A stretch of 64,000 bases of DNA from Cercis canadensis (Eukaryota; Streptophyta; Magnoliopsida; Fabales; Fabaceae): the NCBI GenBank assembly GCA_003255065.1, contig QAOA01000112.1, positions 720,695 to 784,694 on the forward strand, in the 5' to 3' direction. This document shows, piece after piece, positions 35,812 to 46,169 of the stretch (its first letter is position 1; the number at the start of each line of letters is the position of its first letter). The position numbers and the translations under genes are program-made. Below the pieces are notes generated by a model. That model ran no database searches. It was not told the origin of the DNA and saw nothing but the letters and a program-made list of their open reading frames with translations.

Positions 35812-37383
35812 CTAAATGGATTGCTGAGCAATCTCATTCAGAAATTGATTAATATTTGTATCAGAAGAACCACCATCCGCCAATGCTTTCTCGGCTGCCG
35901 CTTTCAACTCCAGTGCTCTCTTTTTCATGTGGCCAGCCTTTGGGCCCTCCATGACTTCTGTAATGCAACTCTCCACCTCTTCTCTGCTCACAATTCCATC
36001 TTCTCCAAACCTCATCTTCACGCCATTCTTGAAAACATCTACTACAAACTTTGCATTCGTTGGCTGATCAGACCAATTTGGATGGGCAATCACAGGCACA
36101 CCTGCAACCAATGCTTCTACTGTGGAGTTCCATCCACAATGACTCACAAAGCAAGCCACTGCAGGGTGCGTTAGCACCTTCTCCTGTCCTGAGAACACCA
36201 ACTCACCACTAGACCCCTCCCCTCGGTTTCTTCCAAAACCCCAGATGGTAATTCGCCCCCTTTTTCCTCACAACCTTTCTCAGTTGTCCTTATTACCCAG
36301 AGAAATGCCCTGTTGCTATTTTTCAAGGACATAGCTATGTTATCCATGTGCTTCTGTGACAGCACCATTAGGCTACCAAATGCCACATAAATAACCGAGG
36401 AAGGTGCCTTGTTGTCCAGCCACTCTAGGCAAGAATCTTCAGCATTCCAAAAATCCACTTTAAGATCATCGCTTTCTTTTCTCCCAACAGAAACGGCGAC
36501 ACAACGGGTCCCATAGGGAGAATTGGGGTCAGCGATGCCATGGAATTCACTATCTCTTCCTCAAACTCGTAAACTGAAGCTCCTTGTTAGAAAATGAAAA
36601 AGAGTGAGAGCAAGTCCGACATTGATTAGAAAAGAGCAAAACAAAGAATATAACTTAGGCCTTTTGGACATAAGTGACACATTCAACAAAACAATACTCT
36701 TCTACAACATGAAGACTTGGATGGAGCCCACTCACATAGTTCAACACTCCTAAACCCATCATTTTATGTTACCCAAAAATCGCAGACCAATTTTTTGTGG
36801 TAAGGAGGGCATGAAGGAAGAATAAAAGTAGGAAGGTCTCTGACATGCAATACTGGCAGACCAGGCAATTCTACAGTCTCATCTGGGTTCTCCAAATTGG
36901 TGAAAGAGTTTATTTTATTTGCGAAGCGATAGTAAATAGAATACAAAGCATAAGCTTGGAACTAGAGCATTGCACAAGGGATGCCATGAGCAACAGCTAC
37001 CTCTGCACTCTGCAGCCCATGGCAAAAAGGGAGTGACAATCATGCAAGAATGTTTTCGGTCTCTTCTGAGATGGATGATGAGATTGGAAAAAAATTTGGC
37101 ACCTTCGGTTTCAAGGGAATTCATAACGGACTTAGCGTCCTTGCTACGATCAAAATCAAGGTTAAGGCCATCAGATAAAAACTCTAGCTGGATGTTTGGG
37201 TCTGAGTTGAGGCGAGTGAGGGCGTTGGACTTGGTTAAGCGGTGACGGGCCTCATCCGTGGAGATGAGAGAAACATGAGCAACCTTTAATACAAGGCGTT
37301 TTGCGAACTTGAGCGTTGGGTTCAAGTGGCCTTGAAAGGCCGGTGACACCATTAGAATATGGCACTTGTTTTTCGCCGGACAT
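35812..37383 (-). pseudogene. UGT84B-like glucosyltransferase pseudogene 1
   Basis: Reads 5' to 3' from the ATG at 37383 to the TAG at 35814-35812. Breaks against the intact copy at 41034: an extra C soon after the start; a 7-bp tandem duplication (TGCAGAG twice, 37001-37014); an insertion of about 190 bp at about 36585-36775; a 1-bp loss near 36475; a 5-bp tandem duplication (CAGGA twice, about 36182-36191) just before the PSPG box. The C-terminal half of the PSPG box (THCGWNST-type, here SHCGWNST) and the end DGGSSDTNINQF are still clear. The inserted piece carries gtccgacattgattaga, text common in small plant LTR elements, though it also has GT-AG-like edges. Confidence 0.9.
36585..36776. 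mobile_element. Small insertion in UGT pseudogene 1, possible TRIM/solo LTR
   Basis: About 190 bp absent from the intact paralogue. One edge reads TGTTAG and it contains agtccgacattgattaga and tggatggagcccactca, wording common in short plant LTR elements. It could instead be an intron; its minus-strand edges fit gt...aag. No target duplication found. Confidence 0.35.
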
Positions 37384-39480
37384 CGTTTCTGAGTTTAAGG
37401 CAGAATGGCAAATCAAATGGCAAAGTTGATTGATGAGGGGGAAGGAGAAGTTGTATGCTTTATTTATAAATGGTCTAATTAAGGTAATTTAGCTCATGGC
37501 AGACGTCACTGTGAATTTTTTCTTTTCTTTTCATTTTACCATGCACGTTGAGTATTCCCGAACATGTATTTGAAACTTTCTATAAAATAGGCGTCGTGGT
37601 CTAGACCTTTTATGAATTTTTTTTAATTGGTATGGCAATGTTCATTGACATAATGATAAGTTAATAGTAGGAATTTAGTTGGTGGAAAACGGAGCCGAAA
37701 CAAATAATACTTGTGCGATACGTGAATATAAGTGCTCGTTATCATTTAACAAGTAATAAAGAGTGAGTAAAGTATTGTTCCACAAAGAATAATTGCTAAT
37801 AATTATCGAAATTATGTTAACCCCAATCTTATTTGAACAAGTGAAAGATAAGAGTAATGACTATTAAACTAGAAGAAAACTAAAAATAAAGGGAAAGTAA
37901 AAGCAATCGAAGATTAACCAAAGTAATAAAGTCTAAGGTTTTCAATTGCACCATAATTAATCTGAATTGAATTCTCTATCTCATTAACCTAGAATTATTC
38001 TCCTAGTTGATAGTTGAGATTTCCTAAATTTTTCACTAGCATCTCCCAAGATCTAACAAAAGCATCATTAATTGCTAACTCACTACATTATTATCTGAAT
38101 TAAAACAACTAAGAATTCATTAAGCTTTGTGGATCTTATTTAGCGACTACACAAACTATGCAGATATATTCTTATCCTATATGCAATTTATAGCATTCAA
38201 CACAATGAACTAAGACACATAAATCTTTTTCTGATTTCATTATGATTAACCAATCATCTAATTAGTGGCATAATCAATTAGAAGCATTAAACACAGTGAA
38301 TAACACTCAACTAAAGAAAATAAATCATTGACTAATAAATTAATATAAAATCTAAATCTTCATAGTTAAAAAAAAAATTAGTTCATAACTAAAACAATAA
38401 ACATTCTAATAATTTTCTTAAACATGAAGAAAGGAAGGAAGGAAAAGAAAAACTCGATTTGGAGTTGAATTTGATACCGTAGTCTCGTTTCCGGGTTAAG
38501 TTGCCTTCTTCTCCACACCTTGCTCTTTTATGCTAATTCAATTTTCTCCTAAGGGGACTCATTTTTGAACCCTAAAATATCCTATTTATAGGCTTTGAGA
38601 AGTTCAGGCCGGCCATAAAGAAACATTTTAGGAAATAATACATCAAAGTTGGGGTTTTTTTTTTATGCGTCTGAGCACCTAGGCGCTCCGTTTTTTGTTT
38701 GTGCACCATTTTTCTTCCCTTATTAACACTTAGGTGCCACAAAATCATAGATGTGTGCCATTTTCTCTTTTCCTATAAAATAAACACAAAAACACAAACA
38801 TAAAATTGGTAAAACCCTCAAAAACTAACTAAATGTCAAGTAAATTATTTATAATTTGTGGATATAAAATTCACTTATCAATACTCAATAGATTATTATT
38901 AAAACAAGGAGTAAAAGGTCATTTTATTAAAATATTATATATTCAAATTACAAAATGGATATTTTGTATGAAAGTAACTAAAAAATAAAAGTGAATAAAT
39001 TGTACTTACTCTAAGAGAAACTGTAATAAATTTTAAAATACAAATAAAGAACAGAAAAAGGAATATAGACGAATAACTTGAAACAATGCCAAGAAGAAAA
39101 GAAAGAAGTGCAAAGGTTTACTACCTTTTGAGTGGAGATGATGAAATTAAAAACTTTCAGTTATATGCAAATGCAACTATCTTTCTTTTGTATTTTTTTT
39201 TAGATGATTTTGTATTTGTTAGACCTATTAATACCTTTTAATAAGTCAATATGTAATTAATTAGAAAATTCTAGACTTATCAGAATTTATTAAAAGTTGT
39301 ATATCTTTTTGGCTAATTTTATTTTCATAACTAAATTTTTAATGACACAAATTATTAATGAGAATAAATTCAAACAGATTATAATATACTTTCGTTAATT
39401 AAATTAAATTAAATTAAATGATTTTTATTAATTATTTTACAAGAATATTTATTAATGCCAATAAGTTAAGTGCAACAACA
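37384..39480. other. UGT 5' flank and a probable degenerate transposon
   Basis: 37384 to about 37700 is the upstream region of pseudogene 1; it is homologous to about 40560-40916. From about 37720 to 38880 the text (gtaaagtattgttccac, caattgcaccataattaatc) resembles a widespread non-coding plant repeat; I could not find its ends. No gene seen. Confidence 0.4.
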
Positions 39481-39563
39481 GTTTGTGTCACGTTACATGG
39501 CCGTACATCACCACACACACAAAATATTACATGACCAAGATAAAAGCTAAGACCTAACTGAGA

Positions 39564-40091
39564 TTAATATTTTCCAATAATTTCATTGATAAATTGATTA
39601 AAGTTCCTATCAGAAGAACCACCATCTTCTAACGCTTTTTTTGCTGCCTCTTTCAATTCCGTTGCCCTCTTCTTGATGTCCGCAGCCCTTGGCCCCTCCG
39701 TGATTTCCCTGATGCATCTCTCCACCTGATCTTCTGCGCTAGCAATTCCATCTTCTTCAAAATTTATTTTCACGCCAATGTTAAAAACATTTGCTAAAAG
39801 CTTAGCATTTGTTGGCTGATCCGTCCACTTTGGATAGGCAATAACAGGCACGCCAGTAACCACAGTCTCTAATGTCGAGTTCCACCCACAATGAGTCATG
39901 AAACAAGCAATGGCTGGGTGCATTCTCTTGTGGACACCATGTCACCACTAAACCCTTCTCTTCTGTTTCTTTCAGAAACCCAGATGGTAAAACACCGCTC
40001 TTTTCCTCAGAACCTTTCTCAGGTGGCTTTACCACCCAAAGAAATGCCTTGTAAGTCCAATGACACCATTAGAACATGTTCTTCTGTGGAC
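39564..40091 (-). pseudogene. UGT84B-like pseudogene 2, internal deletion
   Basis: The start codon (ATG near 40091) and about 16 N-terminal codons (MSTEEHVLMVSLDLQG) run directly into codons for the region just before the PSPG box (PPEKGSEEKSG), so most of the N-terminal domain, about 0.9 kb, is gone. The junction shares short homology (caaggc/aaagca) between the two edges. Further breaks lie at the PSPG start (ENAPSHC against EKVLMHP). The C-terminus HCGWNSTLE to the TAA at 39566-39564 is intact. Its 3' and 5' flanks match those of the intact gene at 41034-42443. Confidence 0.9.
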
Positions 40092-40479
40092 ATTGTTTTT
40101 GAGTAAATGGTCACTTCTGGTGTATGAGGATCACAAGGAGACGTGTAGCACTTATTTGTGATCTCCAGAATGGGTGTTACGCCAATCAAAAACAAGAAAG
40201 AAAGAAAAAAAATGCCGTCTGATGATATCTGAATGCAATAAATATTTTTACTTGAAAGAATCTTTTGAGGCAGATTTAGATTTTTATTATATCAGATTTT
40301 CTTTATTCTCCATGAACTTGGCGTGGCAACGCACGGTGGATACGCATCACAAGCCAGAGTCATCCCAAAAATATGATAATTTTGGTAAAATAAAAATGAT
40401 GATATTTGTTCCTTTATTTCTTTCTAATGGTTTCTAATTATTCCTCCCCCTTCCTCCAGATGGCAAATATAGGGAGACA

Positions 40480-40560
40480 CGGAAAATGAACACCCTTTGA
40501 TACAAGGCGTTTTGCGAACTTGAGCGTTGGGTTCAACACTTTTTTTATATTGTTTGAGTT
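40480..40560 (-). pseudogene. UGT84B-like pseudogene 3, short N-terminal relic
   Basis: The minus strand reads LNPTLKFAKRLVSKGVHF, the start of the sugar-acceptor domain, then breaks. The first codons are replaced by unrelated T/A-rich text. Beyond about 40470 the sequence becomes the 5' flank of pseudogene 2, so this is a junction between two repeat blocks. Its upstream DNA (to about 40916) matches that of pseudogene 1. Confidence 0.8.
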
Positions 40561-40967
40561 CAATACAGAACATGGCAAATGCCAAAGATTGATGAGAGGA
40601 GGAGAAGTTGCATGCTTTATAGATAGCCAAATTAAGGTAATTTAGCTCATAACAGACTTCAGTGTGAGATTTTTCGTTTTTCACTATTCTAGCTTAAGTA
40701 TTCCTGAAGGTATCTTGGAAACTTTCTATAAAATTGGCGTCGTGCTCTAATCTTAATACCATAAATATTTTCCAATTATTTAGGTCCATAAACTTGGCTC
40801 TGCGGACGTTATGAATTTTTTTTGGTCTGGTATAGCAATGCTCATTGACACAATCACAAGTTAATTATAAGAATTTAATTGATGGGAATGATATTTGATG
40901 GAAAAAGGAGCCGAAAACGATAAGATGACAACAAGAAGACACATCACAAAAAAAAAAAAAAAAAAAA

Positions 40968-40976
40968 NNNNNNNNN
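40968..40976. other. Assembly gap in a poly-A run
   Basis: Nine N bases inside an A run (about 40949-40997) upstream of the intact UGT stop codon. The true length and content are unknown. Confidence 0.9.
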
Positions 40977-41033
40977 AAAAAAAAAAAAAAAAAAAAATTC
41001 ATGACCAAGATAAATGTTAAGCCCAAGCCAAAA

Positions 41034-42443
41034 CTAAGGTTTCCCAGCAATTTCACTGATAAATTGATTAATATTTCTATCAGAAGAACCACCATCTTCT
41101 AACGCTTTTTTTGCTGCCTTTTTCAATTCCATTGCCCTCTTCTTGATCTCCGCAGCCCTTGGCCCCTCCATGATTTCCCTGATGCACCTCTCTACCTCTT
41201 CGGTGCTAGTAATTCCATCTTCTTTAAAATTGATTTTCACGCCAACGTTAAAAGCATTCGCCAAAAGCTTAGCATTTGTTGGTTGATCCGTCCACTCTGG
41301 ATGAGCAATAACAGGCACGCCAGTAACCAGAGTTTCTAGTGTCGAGTTCCACCCACAATGAGTCATGAAACAAGCAATTGCTGGGTGCATTAGGACCTTC
41401 TCTTGTGGACACCATCTCACCACTAAACCCTTCCCTTTGGTTTCTTCCAGAAACTCAGATGGCAAAACACCATTGTTTCCCTCTGAACCTTTCTCAGGTG
41501 GCTTTATCACCCAAAGAAATGCTTTGTTGCTATTTTTCAAAGCCATAGCTATGTTATCGATCTGCTTTTGAGACAGCAAAATTATGCTACCAAATGAGAT
41601 ATAGATTACTGAAGAAGATGTTTTATTGTCCAGCCACTCCATGCAGGAATCTTCGGCATTCCACATATCCACATTCACAGCATTATTTTCCTTTTCTCCC
41701 AATAGAAATGGTGATACAAGGGGTCCAATAGGATAGATAGGGGTTAGCGAAGCCATAGACTTCACTATATCTTCCTCAATCTCATAAAATGAACTTCCTA
41801 AAACCCACTTCACCTTATCCAAATCTCGATAAAATTTTAGAAGCAAATTCGCGAAGATAGGAGGGCTTGAAGGAAACAAAAAAGACGGAAGATCTCTTAC
41901 CTCTAATAATGGCAGTCCAGGCAATTCTACACTCTCATTCGGGTCCTCCAAATTGGGAAAATTATCTACATTTTTAAAGTAGCGATAATAAATGGAATAA
42001 AGAGCACAAGCTTGGATCCAAAGCACTGCACAAGGGATGCCATGGTCTTCAGCTACATCTACAGCCCATGGAACAAAGGGATTCATAATCATGCAAGAAT
42101 ATTCCTGGGTTTTGGTGAGGTTGGTGACAAGGTTTGAGAAATTTTTGGAAGCTATAGTATGGACAGAATTTTGAAAGGTGTCAATGTCCTTGTCACGATC
42201 AAAGTCAAGGCTAAGGCCATCAGAGAAGAACTCGAGCTGGATTTCTTGGTCACTGGAATTCTCTGGGTTTAAGTTAGAGGAGGCATTGTTTTTGAGCATC
42301 CGATGTTGAGCCACTTCTAAGGTGGCCAGAGTGACATGAACGCCCTTTGAAATAAGGCGCTTTCCGAACTTGAGCATAGGGTTCAAGTGGCCTTGTAAGG
42401 CCAATGACACCATTAGAACATGAACTTGTTCTTCTACGGGCAT
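41034..42443 (-). CDS. UGT84B-like UDP-glucosyltransferase, intact
   Basis: Single-exon family 1 glycosyltransferase of 469 residues, normal length. Catalytic His is H19 (LQGHLNP). The PSPG donor-binding box runs from W344 (WCPQEKVLMHP...HCGWNSTLE...GVPVIAHPEWTDQ), 44 residues ending in Gln, which fits UDP-glucose. The position of the usual catalytic Asp holds Asn (MNPFVPW), as in the UGT84 group, whose members often make glucose esters of carboxylic acids. Whole-protein similarity is best to Arabidopsis UGT84B1/B2, which glucosylate indole-3-acetate; the acceptor here is inferred, not shown. A minus-strand TATA (tatataaatag, 42551-42541) lies about 100 bases upstream. It is the only complete gene among four copies. 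Confidence 0.92.
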   Translation of the reverse strand: MPVEEQVHVLMVSLALQGHLNPMLKFGKRLISKGVHVTLATLEVAQHRMLKNNASSNLNPENSSDQEIQLEFFSDGLSLDFDRDKDIDTFQNSVHTIASKNFSNLVTNLTKTQEYSCMIMNPFVPWAVDVAEDHGIPCAVLWIQACALYSIYYRYFKNVDNFPNLEDPNESVELPGLPLLEVRDLPSFLFPSSPPIFANLLLKFYRDLDKVKWVLGSSFYEIEEDIVKSMASLTPIYPIGPLVSPFLLGEKENNAVNVDMWNAEDSCMEWLDNKTSSSVIYISFGSIILLSQKQIDNIAMALKNSNKAFLWVIKPPEKGSEGNNGVLPSEFLEETKGKGLVVRWCPQEKVLMHPAIACFMTHCGWNSTLETLVTGVPVIAHPEWTDQPTNAKLLANAFNVGVKINFKEDGITSTEEVERCIREIMEGPRAAEIKKRAMELKKAAKKALEDGGSSDRNINQFISEIAGKP

Positions 42444-42540
42444 TTTTTTCTGGGTAAGAGATCACTTGTGGAGGATTGGTGTATGAGGATCAGGAGGAGG
42501 CGTTTAGCACATATTTGTGATTCTGAGATGGGTTTTACGC

Positions 42541-42551
42541 CTATTTATATA
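42541..42551 (-). promoter_or_regulatory. TATA box of the intact UGT
   Basis: tatataaatag on the minus strand, about 98 bases before the start codon. The same flank is conserved upstream of pseudogene 2 (about 40100-40440) but without this clear TATA. Confidence 0.55.
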
Positions 42552-42888
42552 TATATTATAAATAAATAAAAAACTATCTGATGAAATCTGAATGCAATAA
42601 ATAATTTATTTCAAAAAACCTTTTAACACAGATTTACATTTTTATAATATCAGATTTTCTTTTATTCTGCATGAACTTTTTCTTTTAATAACACAGATTT
42701 GGATTTTCTTTTAATTATATAGGGAAACTTTTTCTGGTAAAATACAGTGCATATGCATCACAAACCAGTATATGGACCTAAAAATATGATATTTTGGTAA
42801 AATAAAAATCATGATCCTCGTTTCCTTTTTTCTTTTTACTGGTTTCTAATACTCCTCCTCATTCCTCCAGATGCAATGAAAGAGATCT

Positions 42889-43910
42889 ACATACATAGGC
42901 TCTAGTCGTGTGGAATTATTAGCAGATAATAACTGCCAATGACAAATTTGGGATAACCATATTTGTTATCTTTTTTTTTTTTTTTTTTATCTGATTTGTT
43001 ATCTGTTTTTTAAAGAGTAGCAATGATTTGATATCAACCGTCTTTAATTACCTGTATTTAAAAGCTTTGAGAGAGAAAGTGAATATCAATATTTTTTCCC
43101 CCAACAAATTCAGTGAATATGGCTCCTAGAAACCTTTTTGTAAATTTCTTAATTTTTAGACTAACATTATTTTTACAACTATTTTTTAATAACATAATTT
43201 ATAAAGAAAAAATCAAATAAATGATAATACTAGCTCTTTGATCAATTAAGAAATATTTAAATTAATAAATGAAAATATCTTTATCCATCGGAAAATATTT
43301 ATAGCATCATTCTCTTTGCATATGTATTTCTAAAGAATTTTGTGATAATTTTATTTTTTGTAAAATAAGATGGTAAAATGATGCAATGACGTTATCAGTT
43401 ATGTTATATATCCTCTTTGGTAAACCCTATGTTATACATACATAGGTTCTAGTCGTGTGGAATTATTAGCAGATAATAACTGCCAATGACAAATTTGAGA
43501 TAAGCCTATTTGTTATCTATTTTTCAAAAAGACAGCAATGATTTGATATCAACCGTCTTTAATTACCTCTATTTAAACACTTTGAGAGATCATATCAAGA
43601 TTTAACAAATTCAGTGAATATGGCTGCTAGAAACCTTTTTGTAAATTTCTTAATTTTTATACTAACACTATTTTTTTAATAATGTAATTTATAAATAAAA
43701 AATAAATAAATGATAATACTCTTTGATCAATTACGAAATATTTAATTTAATAAATGAAAAGATCTTTATCCATCGAAAAAATATTTATAGCATCATTCTC
43801 TTTGCATAAATATTTCTAAAGAATTTTTTTATAATTTTATCTTTTGTAAAATAAGATGGTAAAATGATGCAATGACGCTATCAGTTATGTTATATATCCT
43901 CGTTGGTAAA
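42889..43910 (+). repeat. Tandem duplication of about 0.5 kb
   Basis: Copies at about 42889-43427 and 43436-43910 both start acatacatagg and share gtcgtgtggaattattagc and tcagttatgttatatatcct. They differ by small indels. No coding content. Confidence 0.85.
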
Positions 43911-44246
43911 CATTTTGACCAACTGCTGTTTTTTTTTTTTTTTTNTTTTTTCCGGTCGTGATCTTAACCAATTTATTCTTTTGTCGTATATAAGCAACTT
44001 CTTTTTTTTTTTTGCTAACCAACTGTTTATGACACAAAAAATGATTGATTACTAAAAAGTTGGGCCATGAAGAAATCGAGCATCTTGATTCGTCCACTAC
44101 AAGCCCAACTGTCTGTCAGTCCAATCCAGCCCAGTAAAAAATGATTCTGTAGGAGCAAAAACCAGAAAAGTTTCACACTTCACGCTACTACTGTGATGTC
44201 GACGTATTAAGTGTATCTAGCGGTGTTATGATAGTAACGTCAACGA

Positions 44247-44792
44247 GACAAATTCACCTAAATAATACATATTTATAAATTATTTATGAAAAATGAATAT
44301 CTTTTAAATCATATATTAAATAAGATAATTTTAACTATTTTATTATTAAGAAGAAAAAGAAGAAGTGAAAGGAAACACATGACCTGGGAGGTAACTTGTT
44401 TATTTGGGTCCTGCTATTCCTCATATAACATAACATGTGTCACACTGCATAGGAAATAACATCACCTAAAAGAACACACTACCTCCCATGTAGCGTGTTT
44501 CCTCTTGAAAAAAGATCATTTTAGGATCCTAAATATAGGTTTGTCACGCTGTCTCATGTAAAATCAAAGTAGTGTGATTATCTTGAAAACGCTATATTGT
44601 AAATTAGTGCGATCATGTTTGTCCATTTGCTTAATAATAAAATAATCAAAATTGTCTCATTTTAATATTTNATATTTGTTCATTTGCTTAATAATAAAAT
44701 AATCAAAATTGTCTCATTTTAATATTTAATTTGAAAAGTGATATTTTTTCAAAAATAATTTATAAATGTGTATTATTTAGGTGAATTTATCT
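44247..44792. mobile_element. Foldback MITE
   Basis: The left arm (44247 to about 44400, starting gacaaattcacctaaataat) is complementary to the right arm (about 44478-44792, ending attatttaggtgaatttatc). The arms are over 100 bp long, with no coding content. An N at 44671 and a duplicated 50-bp piece in the right arm suggest an assembly artefact there. Target duplication not clear. Confidence 0.65.
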
Positions 44793-45695
44793 ATCAACGA
44801 CAGAGACCTAATTATATAAATCTATAAAAAAGAAGAAGATATAATTAAAAATTCAATTAAACTTTTAAGACTTGTAGCATATTTAATTTTTTTCTGGGCG
44901 ATCGCTTTCGCTTACACTTAAGATTTTTTTAGGTCATGGCTTACGCTTATGTTGAGCCCGCCCAATTTTAGCAACACAAGTGTCGAGGGAATGCTAAGTC
45001 TCTACAGGGAGTTATTGGGCTTTTATTAAGAAACGTTTGGTTGGTACCAAAAAAAATAAAAAATCCAGGGAATGCTGTATTTTCATGGGAAAGAAAAAAA
45101 GGGTCAAGGGACTGTTGAGATTGGCCTTTGTAATTATTTATGCGGTTTCCCTATTAATAAACGAGAAATTTCGTCACTGCTCCCTATTATTTTTCTCCCC
45201 CAGTTGCGCCTGCGCCCGCTGAATTGCGAAGTGGACTACTATATATACCTATTTTTTGGTAAAAGGACGACTATATATACTTCTAGTCATGACTCATGAC
45301 ATGAAGCTCCACGAAAATTATACTTACTTGTAGTCTTCGGTCTTCAAGCAGGCTTACATAAACTTTCCGATGACTCGGACTCCCACTGCCGTGGTTGCCA
45401 AGGCCAGCCTAATTTTAAAACCAACCACTTTCTTCCTTCTACGTTGCTAGTTTTTTCAACTTCACAACTTGGACACGTAACGCTTTTATTTGATTTCCTC
45501 CTTTCTCTCTAAATTTTTAAAAATATTTTGCATAGCTACATGCATTTTTCGCTAATAATAAAATCCCAATTGATTTTCAGAACCTCCTACGTAGATTCCT
45601 CCACTAGAGAATCGTAAACCCACGTTCCTTTGAACACAAGAAAAAAAAATCAAGTCTCTTAATTCCATGTTTGAATGTAGATACTAGATTGCATT

Positions 45696-45736
45696 AGTCA
45701 AAGGAATCAAACCTCACCATTCCTCTTCTATAAAAG
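45696..45736 (+). promoter_or_regulatory. TATA box and W-box of the PIP2-like gene
   Basis: TATAAAAG at 45729-45736 lies about 140 bases before the start codon. A W-box in reverse orientation (agtcaa, 45696-45701, core TTGACT) lies about 30 bases further up. W-boxes bind WRKY factors and are common in pathogen-induced genes; one copy is weak evidence. Confidence 0.5.
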
Positions 45737-45872
45737 GGAATGCAAATGTCTCCATGCTGCACACAATTTCATAAAACACCAATAACTTTCTTTCTCTCTC
45801 TTCATTTTTAACCAAAAACAAAGAGTACTTGTGTATTCTTTGCCTCTGTTTGTCTTGTGTGGGAAACGGAAC

Positions 45873-46169
45873 ATGGCTACCACTGTCCCCAAAAGTAAGG
45901 TTTTTGTTGTTCTCATTCTGTTGGTTAGCTCTGTTTTTGTGGTCTTTGAAGCTCGCCCGTTGAGTATCACTGAGGCAAGAAACTCAGCCACAGAAGGTGC
46001 TGTGGATTTCTTTGATTGGTTATCGCTTGGAGCAATGAAGCAATCAGGACCAAGCTCAGGGGGGGAGGGACACAAATTCACCAACAGTGAGACCCTAGGT
46101 GGAATTAAGGACTCAGGACCCAGTCCTGGTGGGAAAGGACACAGTGTTGTCACTGGCACACATCAATGA
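45873..46169 (+). CDS. PIP2-like secreted peptide precursor, two SGPS motifs
   Basis: 98 residues: signal peptide (about 1-26, KVFVVLILLVSSVFVVFEA), variable middle, and two copies of the active core, SGPSSGGEGH (58-67) and SGPSPGGKGH (81-90), with eight residues after the second. Two motifs per precursor is what I recall for Arabidopsis PIP2 (At4g37290), which lies next to the MRG gene, as here. The start is the first ATG (45873) after the TATA box. The predicted product is an apoplastic signalling peptide in immune responses. Plus strand, tandem with the gene at 48428. Confidence 0.85.
   Translation: MATTVPKSKVFVVLILLVSSVFVVFEARPLSITEARNSATEGAVDFFDWLSLGAMKQSGPSSGGEGHKFTNSETLGGIKDSGPSPGGKGHSVVTGTHQ

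Larger units (their letters stand above)
42444..45872. other. Intergenic region, UGT to PIP2-like gene
   Basis: No gene seen. It contains a large tandem duplication (42889-43910), a T run with an N at 43945, a foldback MITE (44247-44792) and the promoter of the PIP2-like gene. Confidence 0.6.

Noticed and set aside
36585..36776. A genuine intron in UGT pseudogene 1
   Set aside because: The intact paralogue has no intron there and several codons are missing at the edge. Insertion is more likely, though GT-AG-like edges keep the intron possible.
36970..37245. Plus-strand ORF across the UGT N-terminus
   Set aside because: Antisense shadow of the UGT coding region.
874..42443. A P450-glucosyltransferase biosynthetic gene cluster
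   Set aside because: The P450s and glucosyltransferases are 35 kb apart with kinases and a peptide gene between, and the co-location is explained by old synteny. Nothing shows a shared pathway.
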